From JAXLWB01 sp046328715 (GTDB lineage Bacteria > Chloroflexota > Anaerolineae > Caldilineales > Caldilineaceae), in the NCBI GenBank assembly GCA_046328715.1, contig JAXLWB010000040.1, positions 28,928-92,927 of the forward strand: a stretch of 64,000 nt of DNA, read 5' to 3'. The notes under the pieces were generated by a model. The model did no database searches. It saw only the letters and a list, made by a program, of their open reading frames with translations, and had not been told where the DNA came from. Every line of letters begins with the position of its first letter. Within the stretch, counting starts at the first letter, position 1. Of the stretch, positions 34,781 to 46,200 are shown one piece after another. The position numbers were made by a program, and so were the translations under genes.

Positions 34781-37700
34781 ATGCAATGGATTGAATATAA
34801 AGTGAACAGAACGCTGGCGCTGATCGTCTTCCTGGCTGCGCTTACCTGGACAGGTGAGCAATGGCTTACCAATCGGCAGGTCCTGGCTGCGACGCCACCG
34901 CTGCCGCCCCATACGCTCTATGGCACAGTGACCGTGAACGGTGCTCTGGCTGCCGATGGCACCCAGCTTCAGGTGTTGATTACCCATTCGGCCACTGAAA
35001 CGGTAATCGCCTCGACGACGACTTTTACCAGTGGTGGACAACCCGGCTACTACTCGATTGTGCTGGCTGCTGACGACAGTAACACCTCTGCCTACGATGG
35101 CGGGCGATCTGGCGATACGATCACCTTTTCGGTGGCTGGGGTCAATGCGGCCCAGAGCACTAGCTTTAGCAGTGGGGCAACCCAAGCGCTCAACCTCGCC
35201 GTCACTAACCCGACTGCAACACCGACAAATTCTCCTGTCCCGCCGACGAATACGCCCGTGCCGCCGACAAATACACCTGTCCCACCGACCAATACGCCTG
35301 TGCCGCCGACGGCAACTCCCACCGATACGGCTACCCACACGCCAACTTTTACCCCGACCCACACTGCGACGGCGACGCCAACCAATTCATTCACGCCCAC
35401 AGCCACGAACACTCCGGTCCCGCCGACAAATACGCCAGTGCCACCGACCAATACTCCGGTGCCACCTACTGCGACGCCAACCAACTCGCCGACAGCGACT
35501 TCGACTCATACTGCTACGGCGACTAACACCCCAGTTCCGCCGACAGCGACACCGAGCAACACTCCAGTGCCGCCAACCGCAACGCCAACTGACTCACCAA
35601 CGGCAACTTTGACCCATACCGCAACAGCGACCAACACCCCGGTTCCACCGACAGCGACACCGAGCAATACACCAGTCCCGCCGACAGCAACCCCTACCAA
35701 CAGCCCTGTGCCACCCACAGTGACGCCGACGAATACCTCTGTGCCACCGACAGCAACCCCGACTAATACTGTAGTTGCGCCGACAGTAACCAATACGCCA
35801 GTTGCGCCGACGGCCACTGCCACCTCCGCAAACTGCCCACTGGTGGTAACGAGCAGTGCCGACAGTGGCACAGGCAGTCTGCGTCAGGCGATTGCCAACG
35901 CCAACGCAAACTGTAACCAAATCACCTTTGGCGCAGGTGTGACGGGTCAGACCATTCGTTTGGCCTCCGAACTGGTCATTGCTAAGAATGTCACGATTGA
36001 TGGCAGCGGACGCAAGATCACCATCAGCGGCGACACCAACAACGATGGAACCGGCGACGTACCGGTCTTCACGATCAATAGTGGGATTGTCACCTTGAGC
36101 CACCTGACCATCGCCGATGGCTTTGGCGCGGATGGCCTCGGTGGCGGTGTCTCGATCGGTACCAGTGCCCGAGTGACGATCCTGCAAAGCACGATCCGTG
36201 ATAATGTCTCCGATAGTGGCTCGTTCGGTAGTTTGGGAGGCGGCATCTATAACACTGGCGTCCTCACCTTGACCAACAGCACCGTAACTGGCAACCAGGC
36301 TGCCAATCTTCTCGGCTTTGGCGGCGGTGTCTACAGCGGCTTTGGCGGCGTCGCCACCATTCGCTTTAGCACAATCACCGGTAACAGCGCACCTTCTAGC
36401 GGGGTGGGCGGCGGCATCATTGCCGAGGGCGGTACGATCACGCTGATTGGATCGATCGTCAGTGGCAACAGCGCCGAGACTGGCCCGGAAGCATCGATCA
36501 GCAGTGGCGGTATCCTAAATCTCAACGCCTATAATGTACTTGGCATCAGTGGCGACGCCGGTCTCGATGGCGCAACCCCCGGTGCCACCGATCGGGTTCC
36601 GACTGGGCTGCTCAATACCGTGCTCAATACCACACTGGCGGATAACGGAGGCGACAGCGCAACCTTTGCCGTGCTGACCAGTGGTGTCGCCTACAACACG
36701 GTTCCGATCAACAGCCAGGGCTGTGGCACCACTGTTACAACGGATCAACGTGATCTGACTCGCCCAATTGGCGCGGGCTGTGATGCCGGTGCAGTAGAGG
36801 CGCAAACCGTAGCGACTGTAACGCCTACTGCGCTGCCTGCAACGGCCACCCCGACCCATACGTCGGTTCCGCCGACCGCTACGCCAACCATCACACCTGT
36901 TCCACCTACGGCGACAGCAACCAACACTTCCGTTCCGCCCACAGCTACGCCCACCGTGATCGCATTGCTTGTCACCAATCTCAACGACAGCGGTACGGGT
37001 AGCTTGCGCCAAGTGATCTCAAGCGCCACCGCTGGCTCAACCATCAAATTTGCGGCTGGTTTAGCCAATGGTACCATCCGCCTTGCCTCGATATTTAGCA
37101 TCAACAAAAACTTGGTGATCGATGGCGAAGCGCTCAACATCACCATTAGTGGCGATACAAACAACGATGGCACAGGTGATGTGCGACTGTTGCTTGTCAG
37201 CAGCGGCACGGTAACGATCAAGAATCTTACCCTCACCAAAGGGAACGCTGGCACCAGCAACGGCGGCATGGCAATTGTCCTGCCCGGCGCAAATTTGACT
37301 CTCGAACAAGTGATCGTGACTCAAAACCGCGCAAGCAACAGCGGTGGTGCAATTGAAAATGGCGGCACACTCACGGTGCGCAATTCGCAATGGATCAGCA
37401 ACAGCACCAACTCAGTCGGCGGTGCCATTCACAGTTGGGTTGGCGTGTTGACTGTGGAGAATAGCCAATTTCAGGGTAACAGTGCGCAATGGGGTGGCGC
37501 ACTTGGTGCGCGCAACGGCAGCACAACCACCATCAGCAATACATCGATTAGCGACAACAGTGCCAGCACTGCAGGTGGCATCTACAATGAAAATTCACGC
37601 ATGAGCATCGCTGGCACAAGTGTAGTCAACAATCGTGCCACGATCGATGCGGGTGGCATTCAGAACATGCTCAACGCCACGCTGTGGATGACCAACAGCA

Positions 37701-40700
37701 CAGTCAGCGGCAACATTGCTCCTGGCTGGGGTGGTGGTATTCGCCATGAAAACAACAGCACACTCTCGCTGTGGCACGTGACAGTCAATGGCAACAGTGG
37801 TAGCAGCGCGGGTGGCGGCAATCTGCATCTGTGGAATTCGACTGTCGCCATGACCAATACAATCCTTGCCAATGCTGTTAGCGGGCGCGATTGTTCACGC
37901 AATGGCACAATCATCTTCAGCAGCGTTGGCTCGCTGATCGAAGACGCAAGTTGTATTTCCGATCTCACGGGTGATCCACAATTGGCGGCGTTGGCATTGA
38001 ATGGTGGAGCGACACTCAACCACGCACCACTGGCTGGCAGCCCGGTCATCAATCAAGGGAATAGCGCCGCCTGTGCCGCCACTGATCAGCGCAGCCAATC
38101 TCGCCCGGTGGGCAGCGGCTGTGATATCGGTGCAGTCGAATTTGCCCAGGCCGATCCACTGTTGGTGGCCGACCAAGCGAATACCGATGAAGAAAAGGCA
38201 GTAACAATCGATGTGCTGGCGAACGATAGTGCTCGCAGCAACAGCAGCTTGCAATTGGTTGGAGTGACGGCACCGCTCAGCGGCACAGCGACGATCCTGG
38301 GCAACACCATTCGCTATACACCCACGCTTAACTTTGACGGAGCCGATGTCTTCAAATATCAAGCATTCAACGGTGTACTCACCGGCACCGCCCAGGTCGC
38401 CGTGATTGTCGCTCCCATCAACGATCCGCCCGTTGCTGTCAATGATAGTTATAATGTCTCGACTGGCAATCTGCAGGCGTTGAATGTGCTGAGTAACGAC
38501 AGCGACGCCGACCGCTTTACGACCTTAACCATCGTGACGGTCACCACACCGAGCCAGGGTGGCCAGGCGCTGATCAGCAACAATGCGATCCAGTACAAGT
38601 CAGCGTCAGGTTTCAATGGCGTGGAGACCTTTACATATACTGTGAGCGACGGTGAGGTACAGGCGACTGCTACCGTGACAGTCAACGTGCTGCAAGCCAA
38701 CTGCTTTGCTACCTTTAATAACGGCGCACAACTCTTTGCTAGCAATGATGCCCAAGCTTTGCGCGATGCCATCAACGGCGCAGCTGTGGGCAGCACCATC
38801 AAGGTTGCAGGCAACTGCACTGGTGTGAGCAGTGAGGGTGGCACGACCCAGGTCGCCCGTATTGCCAAGAAATTGACCGTACAGGGTGGCTACAACCCGG
38901 CAGGCAATTGGACCGTCTCTGACCCGCTTGCCAATCCAACGGTTCTGGATGCGGCTCAGGGTGGGCGCGTGTTTTATATTGCCAGTGGCGAGGCGACCCT
39001 GCTTAACCTCACTATCCGCAACGGCAAGACGATTAGCGGCGAAAATGGCGGCGGTATCTATGCAGGTGGCAACAGCGTCACCTTACGCAATGTCCAGATC
39101 CTCAACAACAGTGCGACCAACGGCAGCGGTGGTGGGATTCACGCGGCAACGACGTTGCAAATTGAGGATAGTTTGCTGGCGAACAATGTCGCAGATGTCG
39201 ATGGCGGTGCTGTGAATCAACGAGATGGCTTTGATACGACGATCCGTCGCAGCACGCTGCGCAGCAATCGGGCGCAGATCGGCGGGGCGATACGCTACTG
39301 GGGCGGCAAACTGACGATTGAACAGAGCGCGCTTTACAGCAACACTGCCAGTTCATTCGGTGGTGCTCTCTTTGTGCTCTATCATACCGATATTGTGAAT
39401 AGTACGATCAGCAGCAACAAAGCTGGCTCTTCGGGTGCTGCGATTTACGTTTGGTGTTGCTGGAACGGACAGGTGCGCCTTGTAAACAGCACTGTCAGCA
39501 ACAATGATTCGAACAAAAGTGTCTATAACGCGTCCACCTTGATTGTCGAAAACAGCATCATTGCCAACGCCTTGCGCGGCGAATCCTGTACTAATGCCGC
39601 CACCGCCATCATTACCGGAACTGTGAACCTGATTGAAGCAGGTGGCTCGTGTTTGCCCAAGGCGGGTTTCACACCGACTACATTGATCACCAGTGATCCA
39701 TCGCTGGGGCCGTTGCAGGACAACGGCGGACCGACTTGGTCGCATGCGCTCTTGTCGGGTAGCCCGGCGATCAATGTAGGCAGTGCTGCTTCCTGTCAGG
39801 CGCAGGATCAGCGCGGTACCGCCCGCGATTCACTCTGCGATCTCGGTGCGATTGAGGCAGCGATGCCCGATCTAGCCGTAGATAGTGTGCAGACCGATAC
39901 CCCGCAACTCTGTTTGCAGGATGCCATGAACGTCGGTCTGCTGCTGCACAATCACAGCGATCTGCCAATCGGTGCCTTCGATGTCTATCTCTACGACGAC
40001 GCCAGCGGCGATGGCTTTAGCAATCTGGTGCTCAAACGCAGTGTGAGTGGCATCGCTGGTGGCCACATTCATATGCCGCTCACCCTCGCTGCGCAATCCG
40101 CTTTCACCGGGACACGGTATCTGAAAGTGGTGGCCGACGGTGGTAACGGCATCTTTGAATCGAACGAAAGCAACAATAGCCAGATGATCCTGGTCAATGT
40201 GCGCAATCAATCGGCACCGTATGGGACTCTGCAGATCAACACTGGTGCGCTCTATGCCACCAATCAGAACTTGACGTTGGCGATTGCACCGCAGGTCGTC
40301 GGTAACTGTCTTACCCAGCCGACGCAGATGCGTTTCTATGTCAACGGCGCTTACACCAACTGGGAAACCTTCGCCAGCACTAAGGCACTCAACGTGCCGG
40401 GCAGCGATGGCCAGTCGGTGACGGTCTATGTACAACTGAAGGATGCCGCCGGTCACGAAAGCGAGTTGATCGGCGATACGATCACGTATGATCTGCTACC
40501 GCCCGACACGCGTGTCACTGCACCGGCAGGCAGCAGTTCGCAGACCTTCTTTGATGTGCTCTGGAGCGGGATCGACAATACCAGTGGCATGGCTGCCTTT
40601 GATGTGCAGGTGCGCGTCGACAGTGGCAATTGGATCGACTGGAAGAGCGCCATCACCAGCACCTATGGTGTCTACACCAATGCCCAATTCGGTCATAGTT

Positions 40701-43168
40701 ACTGTTTCCGCTCGCGTGGCACCGATGTCACAGGCCAGCGCGAAGCTTACCCGAGCGATGGCGACACCTGTGTCACTGTACAGCCGCCCTTGACCGGTCG
40801 CGACCTGACCGTTCAACATCTCGAATTCACCCAGGCGGCACAGGATGCCAGCAACAGCGTCCCCTTGGTGGCTGGGCGTCCCCTGTTGGTGCGGGCGACG
40901 TTGGGTACGGGCACTCTCATCACAGGCGTAACCGGTCTGCTTCACGTCCTGAAGAATGGCGTCGAACTGGCTGGTTCGCCGCTCAGCCCAACCAACGCAC
41001 CCTTTACCGCCAAGGTCAATCCGGACCGTAACAGTGGCACAGATCTATTGCATTGGCAGTTGCCCGTGGCTTGGCTAACCGGTACGCTGCAAGTTTACGT
41101 TGAAATTGACCCAGCCAATACCGTGGTCGAGGACAATGATAACAACAACCGCTTCCCGGCCAACGGAACGACTGCTCTCAACTTTATCGAAACGCGCGAT
41201 ATGGAGATCATCGTGGTACCCTTCCGGGTTCACTACAGCGATGGCACCACGGAAGAGCCAACCCAGGCGCAGATTCAGGATGCAATGAAGCACCTGACAC
41301 GTGTCTTCCCGATCAAGGGTTATCAGTTGACGATGCACTCGCCGCTCGATCTCAATGCGGTGAAGGGTACCGATTTCTCTGTTCCGTTGATGAACGCTAC
41401 CCAGGCGCTGCGCACTGCAGAAGGATTGCCCTTCCAGCGACAAAAGTTCTACTACGGTATCAGCCCGGTGTGGGGTGCAGGTGGTTGGGGTGAAGTGGGT
41501 GGCAACGTGGCTTCGGGTGGACAGTGGGATGGCGTGGTCTGGCAAGAGTTGGGTCATGCCTTTGGTCTGCTTCATGCACCCTGTGGCATTACCCCTGATA
41601 ATGGCCCGGACCTCAACTATCCCTATCCGGGTGGCATCGTTGGCAACGCAGCTTGGGACAATATCAGCAACCAGATCTTGGGTGCCAGCACCGCGGACTT
41701 TATGTCCTACTGCCGACCGAACCATACTTCGGATTATGCCTATCGCTATATCCTGAACAAACTGCGCATTACACCTGCCGCTGAACTTGTGAGCGCCGAG
41801 GCCACTGCAGGTACAGTTCCTGCCCAAAGCAACGCGGCTGAACTCTTCGTCGTCAACGGCACGATCAGCCTGGATGGCAAGTCGGGCACGCTTGAACCGA
41901 TCTTCCGCATCAGCAATCCTGCCCTGGCTCTCGCCCAGGATGAAATCAATGCTGCCCACGCAGCCGATTCCAGCACGGGCGCTGGTGCCTATCGCATCGC
42001 CTTGGTCAATGCGGCGGGGGATGAGTTCTACAACTACACCTTCGACATGCCGACGTTGGGACGGCCTTCGGGCAAGTTCACCACCTTTGCGCAGAGCTTT
42101 GCAGCGCAAAATGGGGTAGTGGCTGCACGCTTCTACTATCAGGGTTTTCTGATCAGTCAGCTACAGGCAGGTGCCACCCCAACAGTGACAGTGACTTCGG
42201 CAGCACCGGGTACCTTGGCTGCGGACTATACGCTGACCTGGAAGGGTAGTGCAGGTGCCGCATACCTGGTACGTTACTCTGCGGACAACGGCAAGAGTTG
42301 GCAGGTGTTGGCCACTGGCATCCAGGCCAAACAACTCTTGGTCGATCCTGCCTATCTCAAGGGCACGACGCAGGGCATCTTCGAAGTGATTGCCAGCACA
42401 GGCGTTAACAATGCGTCAGCCAAGCTGGGACCGTTCACTGTGCCCGGCAAGGCGCCGCAAACCTTTATCATCTCACATTCAACCACGGAAACCTTGGTCT
42501 ACAACAGCAATGCGGCCATCAACTTCCTGGGTAACGCCAGCGACATAGAAGATGGTGCATTGAGCGGTGCGAGTCTGGTTTGGTCGTCGGACAAAGCGGG
42601 CAACTTGGGGACGGGCAACAATCTGGTCGTGCAAAACTTGGCCGCGGGCGTCCATCACATCACATTGACGGCGACGGACAGCAACGGTCAAAAAGGCACA
42701 CAAACGGTAACGATCCAGGTGTTGGATCCAGCCACCGTTGCCAGCACCGCTGTGATTGTTGGTCCAGGTCGCTACGCCTTGGGCAATACTGGGGCTGTGG
42801 TCGATGTGGTGAGCACGGGCAGTTGTCTGCAACGGGTGACGGCACGGTTGGTTAACCAAGTGCCGGACCCTGTGGACTTTGCCATTGATGGCAACCACTA
42901 TTGGACCCTGGAGCAAACCGGCTGTGACGAAAACGCAGCGGATGGCAACAGCTTCTTTGTCCATCTCACGCTGCCAACCCTCAGCCAACCAACCGCGGAT
43001 TATCAACTCTGCCGCTTCGATAGTGCAAGCAGCCAGTGGCAGTGTGCAGTCACCAGCTTTGATGCCGATGCCCATACCGTGACGCTCGAAAGTGTTACTC
43101 ACTTCTCTACTTGGGTGGTGCGGACAAGCGTGCAGAATCGTATCTTCTTGCCGACGGTGATGCGCTGA
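34781..43168 (+). CDS. Giant secreted protein with beta-helix, CARDB, cadherin-like and degenerate metalloprotease domains
   Basis: The start ATG at 34781 (MQWIEYKVNRTLAL) follows GGAG. The frame is open to 34691, but that part is terminator hairpin. The 2795-residue product has a signal segment, a carboxypeptidase-regulatory-like domain (LYGTVTVNGALAADG) and a long PVPPT/TATPT linker. Three right-handed beta-helix regions follow with the SGTGSLRQAI opening and many GGGI turns, with cadherin-like domains between them. A CARDB domain (GIFESNESNNSQ) comes next. The later segment WQELGHAFGLLHAPCG resembles a zinc protease site, but its first His is Gln. Further Ig-like domains and the tail QNRIFLPTVMR end the protein. 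It is probably an extracellular, possibly polysaccharide-binding, surface protein. Confidence 0.82.
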   Translation: MQWIEYKVNRTLALIVFLAALTWTGEQWLTNRQVLAATPPLPPHTLYGTVTVNGALAADGTQLQVLITHSATETVIASTTTFTSGGQPGYYSIVLAADDSNTSAYDGGRSGDTITFSVAGVNAAQSTSFSSGATQALNLAVTNPTATPTNSPVPPTNTPVPPTNTPVPPTNTPVPPTATPTDTATHTPTFTPTHTATATPTNSFTPTATNTPVPPTNTPVPPTNTPVPPTATPTNSPTATSTHTATATNTPVPPTATPSNTPVPPTATPTDSPTATLTHTATATNTPVPPTATPSNTPVPPTATPTNSPVPPTVTPTNTSVPPTATPTNTVVAPTVTNTPVAPTATATSANCPLVVTSSADSGTGSLRQAIANANANCNQITFGAGVTGQTIRLASELVIAKNVTIDGSGRKITISGDTNNDGTGDVPVFTINSGIVTLSHLTIADGFGADGLGGGVSIGTSARVTILQSTIRDNVSDSGSFGSLGGGIYNTGVLTLTNSTVTGNQAANLLGFGGGVYSGFGGVATIRFSTITGNSAPSSGVGGGIIAEGGTITLIGSIVSGNSAETGPEASISSGGILNLNAYNVLGISGDAGLDGATPGATDRVPTGLLNTVLNTTLADNGGDSATFAVLTSGVAYNTVPINSQGCGTTVTTDQRDLTRPIGAGCDAGAVEAQTVATVTPTALPATATPTHTSVPPTATPTITPVPPTATATNTSVPPTATPTVIALLVTNLNDSGTGSLRQVISSATAGSTIKFAAGLANGTIRLASIFSINKNLVIDGEALNITISGDTNNDGTGDVRLLLVSSGTVTIKNLTLTKGNAGTSNGGMAIVLPGANLTLEQVIVTQNRASNSGGAIENGGTLTVRNSQWISNSTNSVGGAIHSWVGVLTVENSQFQGNSAQWGGALGARNGSTTTISNTSISDNSASTAGGIYNENSRMSIAGTSVVNNRATIDAGGIQNMLNATLWMTNSTVSGNIAPGWGGGIRHENNSTLSLWHVTVNGNSGSSAGGGNLHLWNSTVAMTNTILANAVSGRDCSRNGTIIFSSVGSLIEDASCISDLTGDPQLAALALNGGATLNHAPLAGSPVINQGNSAACAATDQRSQSRPVGSGCDIGAVEFAQADPLLVADQANTDEEKAVTIDVLANDSARSNSSLQLVGVTAPLSGTATILGNTIRYTPTLNFDGADVFKYQAFNGVLTGTAQVAVIVAPINDPPVAVNDSYNVSTGNLQALNVLSNDSDADRFTTLTIVTVTTPSQGGQALISNNAIQYKSASGFNGVETFTYTVSDGEVQATATVTVNVLQANCFATFNNGAQLFASNDAQALRDAINGAAVGSTIKVAGNCTGVSSEGGTTQVARIAKKLTVQGGYNPAGNWTVSDPLANPTVLDAAQGGRVFYIASGEATLLNLTIRNGKTISGENGGGIYAGGNSVTLRNVQILNNSATNGSGGGIHAATTLQIEDSLLANNVADVDGGAVNQRDGFDTTIRRSTLRSNRAQIGGAIRYWGGKLTIEQSALYSNTASSFGGALFVLYHTDIVNSTISSNKAGSSGAAIYVWCCWNGQVRLVNSTVSNNDSNKSVYNASTLIVENSIIANALRGESCTNAATAIITGTVNLIEAGGSCLPKAGFTPTTLITSDPSLGPLQDNGGPTWSHALLSGSPAINVGSAASCQAQDQRGTARDSLCDLGAIEAAMPDLAVDSVQTDTPQLCLQDAMNVGLLLHNHSDLPIGAFDVYLYDDASGDGFSNLVLKRSVSGIAGGHIHMPLTLAAQSAFTGTRYLKVVADGGNGIFESNESNNSQMILVNVRNQSAPYGTLQINTGALYATNQNLTLAIAPQVVGNCLTQPTQMRFYVNGAYTNWETFASTKALNVPGSDGQSVTVYVQLKDAAGHESELIGDTITYDLLPPDTRVTAPAGSSSQTFFDVLWSGIDNTSGMAAFDVQVRVDSGNWIDWKSAITSTYGVYTNAQFGHSYCFRSRGTDVTGQREAYPSDGDTCVTVQPPLTGRDLTVQHLEFTQAAQDASNSVPLVAGRPLLVRATLGTGTLITGVTGLLHVLKNGVELAGSPLSPTNAPFTAKVNPDRNSGTDLLHWQLPVAWLTGTLQVYVEIDPANTVVEDNDNNNRFPANGTTALNFIETRDMEIIVVPFRVHYSDGTTEEPTQAQIQDAMKHLTRVFPIKGYQLTMHSPLDLNAVKGTDFSVPLMNATQALRTAEGLPFQRQKFYYGISPVWGAGGWGEVGGNVASGGQWDGVVWQELGHAFGLLHAPCGITPDNGPDLNYPYPGGIVGNAAWDNISNQILGASTADFMSYCRPNHTSDYAYRYILNKLRITPAAELVSAEATAGTVPAQSNAAELFVVNGTISLDGKSGTLEPIFRISNPALALAQDEINAAHAADSSTGAGAYRIALVNAAGDEFYNYTFDMPTLGRPSGKFTTFAQSFAAQNGVVAARFYYQGFLISQLQAGATPTVTVTSAAPGTLAADYTLTWKGSAGAAYLVRYSADNGKSWQVLATGIQAKQLLVDPAYLKGTTQGIFEVIASTGVNNASAKLGPFTVPGKAPQTFIISHSTTETLVYNSNAAINFLGNASDIEDGALSGASLVWSSDKAGNLGTGNNLVVQNLAAGVHHITLTATDSNGQKGTQTVTIQVLDPATVASTAVIVGPGRYALGNTGAVVDVVSTGSCLQRVTARLVNQVPDPVDFAIDGNHYWTLEQTGCDENAADGNSFFVHLTLPTLSQPTADYQLCRFDSASSQWQCAVTSFDADAHTVTLESVTHFSTWVVRTSVQNRIFLPTVMR
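35212..35823 (+). repeat. Low-complexity TPTPT/PVPPT coding repeat
   Basis: Tandem codons for TNTPVPP, TATPT and TATNTPVPPTATPSN units encode a Thr/Pro-rich linker of about 200 residues; a shorter one lies at about 36820-36950. Such linkers are typical stalks of extracellular proteins and are prone to slippage. Confidence 0.85.
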
Positions 43169-43213
43169 TCACGGTGATGCGCTGCTGTAAATCAACAAGA
43201 GGGTAATATGGAT

Positions 43214-43257
43214 GGAGAGGAACTCGGATTCAAGGAAGCAGATCCGAGTTCCCCTCC
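43214..43257. terminator. Bidirectional terminator between convergent giant genes
   Basis: Arms 43214-43229 and 43242-43257 pair over 16 positions with one mismatch and are followed by CTATTTTTC. The hairpin lies between the stop of the 2795-residue protein gene (plus) and the stop of the STAND regulator gene (minus). Confidence 0.72.
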
Positions 43258-43272
43258 CTATTTTTCGTCTGT

Positions 43273-46200
43273 TTATCCTTCCACCGCCCCCAGCACCTTG
43301 AGCGCGGCTTTTTGTGCCTCACTGATTCCCTTGACGCCTGCGATCTTCATGCCTGCATAAGGGCCAGGATCTGGCATAACCTGGCGACAGCGTTTGGTCT
43401 CCAGATCCCATAGACGTAGGGTATTGTCATAGCTGCAACTAATCAGCAAAGGCGCTGTTGGACTGAAATCAAGTGCCAGTATATTACTGGTATGCCCCTG
43501 AAGGACGTAAGGGGTCCCTCGGCTACGCCAGGGCCAGAGATAGATTGAAAAGTCATCGCCGCCGTAGGCCAGCCATTCTCCATCGGGGCTAAAAACGACC
43601 GTGCGGGCACCTACGTGGCATCCTCTCTCGATATGGAAACATTCACCTGTCGCCAGATCCCACAGGCGAATCGTGTAGTCAAAGCTGCTGGTTGCCAGCG
43701 TACTTCCATCCGGGCTGATCGCCACCATTGATATGGCAGTGGTATGTCCGGTTAAGCGATGGCGTGAAACCCCAGTGGCAACATCCCAAATGCGCACACT
43801 GCCATCCATACTGCCACTCGCCAATGTACGACCTGTAGGGTCAAAGGCGATGGTCAACACCTCGTCTTCATGACCCAGTAGTTGGCGTTGACAGTAGGGC
43901 GGGCGTCGTTGGTCTTCGTCAACGGCCCAGAGGCGAATGGTGCGGTCGGCGCTGGCGGAAGCAAGCAGGAACTCTAATTGCGTAGCATCGAGCGGGAGCG
44001 GTGCAAAGGCGATCCCAAGGATGGCTCCTGTGTGTTCCGTCAAGATGTGTTGCTGTTGACCTGTTGCATAATCCCAAAGCCGGACCGTACGGTCAGCAGC
44101 TCCACTTGCCAACGTTCGTCCGCTGGGGCTGAAGGCAATGCCGCGGATAAAGTGTTGATGGCCGCGTAGAAAGCAACGAATCTGGCTGCGCTGTGATGTT
44201 TCAGGCTGAGCGACGTCGGTTACATTGGGTGCAATCTGCCAAAGGCGCACCATCCAATCTGCGTTTCCACTTGCTACCGTCTTGCCGTCGCGACTAAAGC
44301 TCACACTATTCGGGCCTGCATGGTACGCCCGTATCGAGTTAATGGCCTGTCCGCTCTCAACATTCCAAAGGTAGATACAATGATCGGCACCACTGCTGGC
44401 GAGTTGTCGCCCATCTGGACTAAAGCTTAATCCAGTGATCTCGTGTTTGTGTGCAGGCAGGGTGTAACAGAGCTTGCCACTCAATGTCCAAAGCCTGACG
44501 GTTTGGTCGGCACTTGCACTGGCTAACAGAGTGCCGGGTGCTGATGGAGAAGGAGGTTGGAAGAGCAGCACCCGAACAATACTGTTGTGCCCTTGGAATG
44601 CCTGAACGCATACCCCATCCTGCTGTAGATCCCAAAGACGAAGGGTGCCATCGTGGCCGCCGCTGGCAAGCCACTGACCCTCGGGCGAAAATGCCAAGGC
44701 ACCGATTGCATGGGTATGCCCTTGCAAAGTTGCAAGAAGCCGACCTTGTTCAGTGGTTGCTTGGATATCCCACAAATGAATCAGCCCGTCACCGCCGCCC
44801 GTGGCAAGAATGCGCCCATCGGGGCTGAAGGTCAGCGCATCTATCCCGTGGTCGTATCCTTCGAATTGTTGAAGGCAAAGCCTGCTGCGCAGATCCCACA
44901 GACGGACAGCCTGATCTGCTGCGGCGCTGGCCAGGAGTGTGCCATCCTGATTCAATGCCAGCGCATAGATGGTGTTGTTTTGGGGCGGCAAGCTTTGGAT
45001 ACATTCACCTGTGGCAGTAGACCAAATATGGATCTGATAGTCTACTGCGGCCGCAGCGACGTAGCGCCCATCGGGGCTAAAGATCAGTGGCCCGCGATTG
45101 CTGCCTTCACGCCGAAAGGCATCGACGAGTTGTCCATCCACCGTGCGCCACAAAGAGAGTACACCCTGGTGAATGCCCGCAATCAATAGCTCGCCCGAGG
45201 CCAGAAATGTGACTTTGCCGATGGCGATACCAGCAGTAAAGGCTGAGTTGGTCAGGTCGGCACCTGTGAAATCCGGTGCGGCAAAGAGCAGTCCCCGCAG
45301 ATCGGCTTGCCAGACCGGAAGGCGCGAGAAGTTGTGGCCGGCCAGATCTTCACCTAACGCTACGAGCAGATTGAGCAGATTGCCCGCAGCATAGCCGCTC
45401 TTGACTTCGGCCTGGCGCAACTGATCAAGCCAGTGGGGAATATGCGCCACGACCTCCGCCTTGCCCAACGTTGCCACCAAGCGTTCGGCGACTGGCTTCA
45501 CGATCAGGCGCATCTGGCTTTGCCGCACATATTCCTTGGCCTGGGACTTGAGCAGGGCAAAGCGGCTCAGGAAGGCTGAGGCAATGGCGAGTCGGGGAGA
45601 TGAGGTGACTCCCTCCCCAACCCCCACAAACTCCTGGCACACCTGCTCCACCAGATATTCCGTGGTGTATTCAATAATGACATTTTGCAGGCCGAGACCG
45701 CTGCTACTCTTCTCTAGCAGCGAACGATTCTGCAGCGCTTGTAGCGCTTCAAGCAGATCACGCGTTGTCACTGGCGTCACCCAATTGCTGCGCAACATCG
45801 CTACCGAGACCGCCTCGCGTTCAATCGCCAGCCAGATCAAAATATCGCGCTCAAGCGGCGAGAGACGGGCAAATTGTTGATCAAGCACGACACGGACTCC
45901 GTCGAAGAGCATGCCCGCTTCTTGCCGAAAGGCAGTCACATCGCCGCCAAAGAAATCGCTGATCGTCGCTGCCACAATCTGCAAAGCCAACGGATTGCCA
46001 GAATAGTTCTCGATCAGGTGGGTTGCCTCTTGGGTCGAGGCGTGCAGTCCATTGCTGCGTAACAATTCGTGGCCCGCTTGCAGATCCAACCCCGTCAACG
46101 ATACGCTGTGGATTCGCCCCTGCCCGGCGGAAGCAGGCTCTGGGCCCTGGCGCCCAAATCGGGTGAGAATGTAGGGCTGCTCACGACTGGTAAGTACCAG

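Noticed and set aside
35212..35823. Non-coding satellite-like repeat
   Set aside because: The repeat is in frame within a long coding sequence and encodes a Thr/Pro linker typical of surface proteins.
41530..41590. Active zinc metalloprotease call
   Set aside because: The first metal-binding His of the expected HExxH site is Gln, so catalytic activity cannot be claimed.
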